Assembly: GCF_017311575.1 (NCBI RefSeq)
Contig: NZ_JAFFQY010000014.1
Location: forward strand, 1-34,289
Reading direction: 5' to 3'
Length of the DNA: 34,289 nt
Source of the DNA: Roseococcus thiosulfatophilus
GTDB lineage: Bacteria > Pseudomonadota > Alphaproteobacteria > Acetobacterales > Acetobacteraceae
How positions within the stretch are numbered: the first letter of the stretch is position 1; the number at the start of each line of letters is the position of its first letter. Positions 31,167-34,289 of this stretch are shown piece by piece. The notes beneath the pieces were generated by a model, which searched no databases, was not told where the DNA came from, and saw nothing but the letters and a program-made list of their open reading frames with translations. The position numbers and the translations under genes were made by a program.

Positions 31167-32377
31167 ATCTTCTTCTTCAGGTTCTCGTCCAGCGCGGCCA
31201 GGAAGGCCTGGGTGGAGAGGTAGGGCTGGTCCTTGCCGATGAGGATGGCGAGGTCCTTGGTCATCTGCCCGCCTTCGACGGTCTCGATGCAGACCTGCTC
31301 CAGCGCCTCGGCAAAGGCCGTCACGTCCGGCGTGTTGTCGAACTTGCCGCGATAGGCCAGGCCGCGCGTCCAGGCGAAGATGGAGGCGATGGGGTTCGTG
31401 CTGGTCTCACGGCCCTTCTGGTGCTCGCGGTAGTGGCGCGTCACCGTGCCGTGCGCGGCTTCCGACTCCACCGTCTGCCCGTCGGGCGACAGCAGCACGG
31501 AGGTCATGAGGCCGAGCGAGCCGAAGCCCTGCGCCACGATGTCCGACTGCACGTCGCCATCGTAGTTCTTGCAGGCCCAGACATAGCCGCCTTCCCACTT
31601 GAGCGCGCAGGCCACCATGTCGTCGATCAGCCGGTCCTCGTAGGTGATGCCGGCGGCCTTGAACTTGTCGGCGAATTCCGTGTCGAACACCTTGCGGAAG
31701 ATGTCCTTGAACTCGCCGTCATAGGCCTTGAGGATCGTGTTCTTGTGGCTGAAATACACGCTGTAGCCGCGCGAGAGGCCGTAGTTCAGGCTGGCGCGGG
31801 CGAAGCCCTCGATGCTGGCGCGGGTGTTGTGCATGCCCATCAGCACGCCGCCGCCGGCGGGGAAGTTGGTCACCTCCATCTCGACCGGCGCGCCGCCATC
31901 GGCGGGCGTCCAGGTCAGCGTGGCCTTGCCGGCGCCCGGGATCTTGGTCTCGGCGGCGCGGTAGATGTCGCCATAGGCATGGCGGCCCACCACGATGGGC
32001 TTGGACCAGTGCGGCACCAGGCGAGGCACGTTCTTGCAGATGATGGGCTCGCGGAAGATCGTGCCGTCGAGGATGTTGCGGATGGTGCCGTTCGGGCTGC
32101 GCCACATCTTCTTCAGGCCGAATTCGGCCACGCGCGCCTCGTCGGGGGTGATGGTCGCGCACTTCACGCCCACGCCATACTGCTTGGTGGCGTTGGCGGC
32201 ATCCACCGTCACCTGGTCATCGGTCGCGTCGCGGTGCTGGATGCCGAGGTCGTAATACTTCAGGTCAATGTCGAGGTAGGGGAGGATCAGGCGGTCCTTG
32301 ATGAACCCCCAGATGATGCGCGTCATCTCATCCCCGTCCATCTCCACGACGGGGGTTTTCACCTTGATCTTGGCCAT
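31160..32377 (-). CDS. icd: NADP-dependent isocitrate dehydrogenase, homodimeric type
   Basis: This 405-residue enzyme of the TCA cycle oxidatively decarboxylates isocitrate to 2-oxoglutarate with NADP. It belongs to the eukaryote-like homodimeric subfamily: [22 protein letters not shown], substrate residues Ser94, Asn96 and Arg100 (SPNGTIRN), Arg109 (FREP), Arg132 (GRHAYGD), and [25 protein letters not shown] carrying metal-binding aspartates. The NADP-binding [16 protein letters not shown] segment has the Arg/His residues that select NADP. Length and start (ATG 32377, AAGGA just upstream) are typical. It is probably monocistronic or leads into the isomerase-DUF599-phoD group, with a 39-bp gap. 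Confidence 0.97.
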   Translation of the reverse strand: MAKIKVKTPVVEMDGDEMTRIIWGFIKDRLILPYLDIDLKYYDLGIQHRDATDDQVTVDAANATKQYGVGVKCATITPDEARVAEFGLKKMWRSPNGTIRNILDGTIFREPIICKNVPRLVPHWSKPIVVGRHAYGDIYRAAETKIPGAGKATLTWTPADGGAPVEMEVTNFPAGGGVLMGMHNTRASIEGFARASLNYGLSRGYSVYFSHKNTILKAYDGEFKDIFRKVFDTEFADKFKAAGITYEDRLIDDMVACALKWEGGYVWACKNYDGDVQSDIVAQGFGSLGLMTSVLLSPDGQTVESEAAHGTVTRHYREHQKGRETSTNPIASIFAWTRGLAYRGKFDNTPDVTAFAEALEQVCIETVEGGQMTKDLAILIGKDQPYLSTQAFLAALDENLKKKMG

Positions 32378-32468
32378 GCGGTCCTTGCCTTTTCTCGACC
32401 CCGCCGGCGCGCGCGCCCACGGGGGTCCTCAACCGGAGTGTTGCGATGCGGGCCGCACCATCGCACCG

Positions 32469-32498
32469 TGGCCCCCCTGAAACAAGGGATGGGGGCCA
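32469..32498. promoter_or_regulatory. Inverted repeat between divergent icd and SDR
   Basis: TGGCCCCC (32469-32476) and GGGGGCCA (32491-32498) pair around a 14-nt loop that itself has short CCT/AGG complementarity. It lies about 31 bp before the SDR start and 92 bp before that of icd. No clear -35/-10 pair was recognised in the 152-bp gap. Confidence 0.35.
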
Positions 32499-32529
32499 AG
32501 GCGCCCCCGGCGCGGCAGGGAGGCGGGGC

Positions 32530-33264
32530 GTGGGCGGTCTGGACGGGAAGGTGGCGGTGGTGACGGGCGGCGCGCGGGGGCTGGGCTTGGCCATCGCGCA
32601 ACGGCTGGCCGCGGGCGGCGCGCGGCTGGCGCTTTGGGACCGGGACGCGGCGACGGTGGCGGAGGCGGCCCGGGCGCTTGGCGCCCATGCCGAGGCGGTG
32701 GACGTCACCGACGCGGCCGCCGTGGAGGGGGCGCTCGCGCGCACCGAGGCGGCACTCGGCCCCTGCGCCATCCTGGTCGCCAATGCGGGCATCACCGGGC
32801 CCAATCACCTCCTGGAGGATTATCCGGTGGAGGCCTGGCGCCAGGTGATCGAGGTGGACCTCATCGGCGTCTATCTCTGCTGCCGCGCCGTGCTGCCGGG
32901 GATGCGGGCGCGCGATACGGGGCGGATCGTGAACATCGCCTCCATCGCCGGCAAGGACGGCAACCCGATGGCCAGCGCCTATTCGGCCGCCAAGGCGGGC
33001 GTGATCGGCCTGACGAAGTCCCTTGGCAAGGAGCTGGCCGGAACGGGCGTGCGGGTGAACTGCGTCACCCCCGCCGCGGTGGAGACGGAACTCTTCGCCC
33101 AGATGACCGAGGCGCAGATCGCCTGGATGAAGTCCAAGATCCCGCTCGGCCGCTTCGGCCTGCCGGAGGAGGTGGCCGAGATGGTGGCCTTCTGCGCCTC
33201 GGACGCGGTCAGCTTCACCACGGGCGCGGTGTTCGACGTCTCAGGCGGCCGCGCCGTCTACTGA
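32530..33264 (+). CDS. SDR-family NAD(P)-dependent oxidoreductase
   Basis: This 244-residue classical short-chain dehydrogenase starts at GTG 32530, with GGGAGG six bases upstream. It has the cofactor loop TGGARGLG (12-19), Asp37 at the end of the second strand (favouring NAD), DVTD (58-61), NAG (85-87), and catalytic Ser138, Tyr151 and Lys155 (SAYSAAK). The position usually held by the structural Asn of the tetrad is Asp110 (VDLIG). C-terminal VNCVTPAAVETELF and FTTGAVFDVSGGRA resemble sugar-acid dehydrogenases related to 2-keto-3-deoxy-L-fuconate dehydrogenase as well as FabG-like enzymes. The substrate is not assigned. It stands alone on its strand. Confidence 0.9.
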   Translation: MGGLDGKVAVVTGGARGLGLAIAQRLAAGGARLALWDRDAATVAEAARALGAHAEAVDVTDAAAVEGALARTEAALGPCAILVANAGITGPNHLLEDYPVEAWRQVIEVDLIGVYLCCRAVLPGMRARDTGRIVNIASIAGKDGNPMASAYSAAKAGVIGLTKSLGKELAGTGVRVNCVTPAAVETELFAQMTEAQIAWMKSKIPLGRFGLPEEVAEMVAFCASDAVSFTTGAVFDVSGGRAVY

Positions 33265-33270
33265 GGCGGC

Positions 33271-34068
33271 CTACTCGGAGGGCGGCCTATACCAGGGCAG
33301 CCGGCGCGAGGCGGCCGTCACCGGCACGGGCGGCGGCGCGCTGGCCAAGGCGAGCGCCGGCGGCCCGCGCCCCGCGATGACCACCGGCCGCGCCCGGTAG
33401 GCATCCAGCCCCCGCCCGCCGCCCGGGGCCGCGGCCAGGATCTGCGCCCGGTCCTCCCCATTGGACAGCGCCGGCACCCGTGGGGTGCCGCGCGTGGCCA
33501 GCGCCCGGTCCTGCGCGAGCCGCGCCTGCGCCTCGGGCCAGGCGGCGGCGATGCGGGCGCGATAGGCCTCGGCCAGGTGCGGCGTGTGGGAATGGTAGTG
33601 GCCCGCGGCCTGCAGCCAGTCCGGCGTGCGCGACTGGAGGTCCGTCAGGAAGCGCGCGGCGTAGCGGGCATTGGCCAGAGGGTCGAAGGCGGTGGCGAGG
33701 TCCGGAAAGGCCTGGGGGTGGAAATGCAGGTTCACCTGCATGCAGCCCACATCCACCACCCGCACCCCCCGGGCACGAAGCGCCTCCACCCCGGCAATCG
33801 CTGCCGCCCGGTCCGGGAAGAAATGGCCGCGCCCCTCGGCATTGATGGCCCAGGGCCAGGGGCCGAATTCGCCGGTCACGGGGTCCGCCCGGCCGGATTC
33901 CACCCGCCCGATGGCCTGGAGCAGGCCGGGGGGGAGGCTGGCCTCGCGCTCCGCCGTTGCGATGGCGGCACGGCAGAGTTGCGTGGGCGACAAGGGCTGG
34001 GCAGGGACCCCCTCCGGGAGCAGTGACAGGCCCAGCGCCAGGGCGGAAAAAGCCAGGAAATTCCTCAT
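33271..34068 (-). CDS. Secreted lytic transglycosylase (SLT-like)
   Basis: The 265-residue product has a signal peptide (about 1-23, cleavage after VPA) and an SLT-type domain (about 28-170). The catalytic glutamate is Glu57 in the GRVESG motif, followed by the PWAIN strand and the conserved GCMQVNLHFHP block that lines the glycan cleft, then the helical ANARYAARFLTDL. The C-terminal 80 residues are low-complexity Ala/Pro/Arg. It should cleave peptidoglycan between MurNAc and GlcNAc in the periplasm. ATG 34068 gives the best signal peptide, though no ribosome-binding site is clear; TTG 34086 would add six residues. Its promoter region is shared with the small-RNA candidate. Confidence 0.85.
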   Translation of the reverse strand: MRNFLAFSALALGLSLLPEGVPAQPLSPTQLCRAAIATAEREASLPPGLLQAIGRVESGRADPVTGEFGPWPWAINAEGRGHFFPDRAAAIAGVEALRARGVRVVDVGCMQVNLHFHPQAFPDLATAFDPLANARYAARFLTDLQSRTPDWLQAAGHYHSHTPHLAEAYRARIAAAWPEAQARLAQDRALATRGTPRVPALSNGEDRAQILAAAPGGGRGLDAYRARPVVIAGRGPPALALASAPPPVPVTAASRRLPWYRPPSE

Positions 34069-34128
34069 GCCGGAGGGGGAGAGCAACCGCCATGCCAGCC
34101 CGTTCCCGGGCTACCGAAAATTTCCATG

Positions 34129-34139
34129 TTGCAATGCAA
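34129..34139. promoter_or_regulatory. TTGCA-A-TGCAA operator-like dyad
   Basis: TTGCAATGCAA is an 11-bp dyad with 5-bp arms, eight bases before the -35 element at 34148 and about 60 bp before the transglycosylase start. A related TTGCATGC follows at the -35 box. Position suits a repressor or activator site for the small-RNA promoter; the regulator is unknown. Confidence 0.4.
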
Positions 34140-34147
34140 AAAGTCGC

Positions 34148-34176
34148 TTGCATGCGAGCGATCACGCGGCTATATG
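34148..34176 (+). promoter_or_regulatory. Sigma70-type promoter
   Basis: TTGCAT (34148-34153) and TATATG (34171-34176) are separated by exactly 17 bp. They match the -35 and -10 consensus at four and four-to-five positions in a region otherwise very GC-rich. The predicted start is near 34183, just before a strong hairpin. Confidence 0.6.
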
Positions 34177-34182
34177 AGGGGG

Positions 34183-34267
34183 GCGGCGGGAATTTCGGTT
34201 CCTGCCCGCTTTCTTGGACGTTTCCTCCCTTAACTTGGCGGTGCAGCAATGCACCGCCATTTTTTTT
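34183..34267 (+). ncRNA. Candidate small RNA (or attenuated leader), about 85 nt
   Basis: The segment has a promoter at its 5' edge and an intrinsic terminator at its 3' edge. The 5' hairpin pairs GGCGGGAAT (34185-34193) with GTTCCTGCC (34198-34206) and is capped by a TTCG tetraloop. A 30-nt pyrimidine-rich linker (34207-34236) contains TTTCCTCCCTTAA, complementary to Shine-Dalgarno sequences. The 3' hairpin is a 9-bp stem with a GCAA loop followed by eight T. The downstream gene is outside the window, so it cannot be decided whether this is a free trans-acting RNA or a leader. Confidence 0.6.
34237..34267 (+). terminator. Intrinsic terminator with GCAA tetraloop
   Basis: GGCGGTGCA (34237-34245), GCAA (34246-34249) and TGCACCGCC (34250-34258) form a perfect 9-bp stem. 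An A and eight T (34260-34267) follow. It is the only textbook Rho-independent terminator in the window and reads on the plus strand. Confidence 0.9.
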
Positions 34268-34289
34268 GGACGCGGCCCGGGTGGCCTAG

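Noticed and set aside
1-34289. CRISPR arrays, insertion sequences, integrases, tRNA or rRNA genes
   Set aside because: No regularly spaced repeats, transposase or integrase-like proteins, or recognisable tRNA cloverleaf or rRNA segments were found on reading both strands.

Overview
The window is visibly very GC-rich, densely coded chromosomal DNA with short intergenic gaps and many start/stop overlaps. Protein content fits an alphaproteobacterium, most likely an Acetobacteraceae member (Roseomonas-like): PuuD-type urate oxidase fused to cytochrome c, E. coli-type SerA, homodimeric NADP-isocitrate dehydrogenase, M3 oligoendopeptidase, DUF599, a DUF6311-like protein and a SulP-Usp pair. This assignment is inference from gene content. 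I see no rRNA, tRNA, CRISPR array, insertion sequence or prophage.

Layout. 1-5.9 kb: two tandem paralogous genes of unknown function (minus; the first runs off the left edge) diverge from a three-module protein coupled to a GT4 glycosyltransferase, which looks like a surface-glycan locus. 5.9-9.3 kb: an EAL phosphodiesterase, then a coupled operon otnK-otnC-nitroreductase for four-carbon acid-sugar catabolism. 9.3-10.5 kb: two small membrane proteins face a DoxX-like protein across a pair of long palindromic elements. 10.5-14.7 kb: serA and an M20 amidohydrolase (minus) diverge from uraH-puuD (plus), a purine-degradation module. 14.7-18.2 kb: SGNH hydrolase, M3 peptidase and dienelactone hydrolase (minus). 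18.2-23.4 kb: DUF3047 protein, RutF-like flavin reductase and a polytopic membrane protein (plus), overlapping tail-to-tail with a phosphonate monoester hydrolase/sulfatase (minus), which diverges from a carboxymuconolactone-decarboxylase-family gene.

23.4-26 kb: a SulP anion transporter with a structured 5' leader, followed by a tandem Usp protein. 26-28.3 kb: mmsB (minus) diverges from glycerate kinase (plus). 28.3-32.4 kb: icd, a DsbA-fold isomerase, a DUF599 protein and PhoD, all minus. 32.5-34.1 kb: an SDR (plus) converges on a lytic transglycosylase (minus). 34.1-34.3 kb: an intergenic region with a promoter, a UUCG-capped hairpin, a C-rich linker and a canonical intrinsic terminator, which I read as an unannotated small RNA or an attenuated leader.

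The most interesting signals are in RNA and DNA structure rather than protein families: the SulP leader, the small-RNA candidate at the right edge, paired palindromes that supply the stop codons of two convergent genes, and strong dyads in the otnK and glycerate kinase leaders. No single novel multi-gene system stands out.
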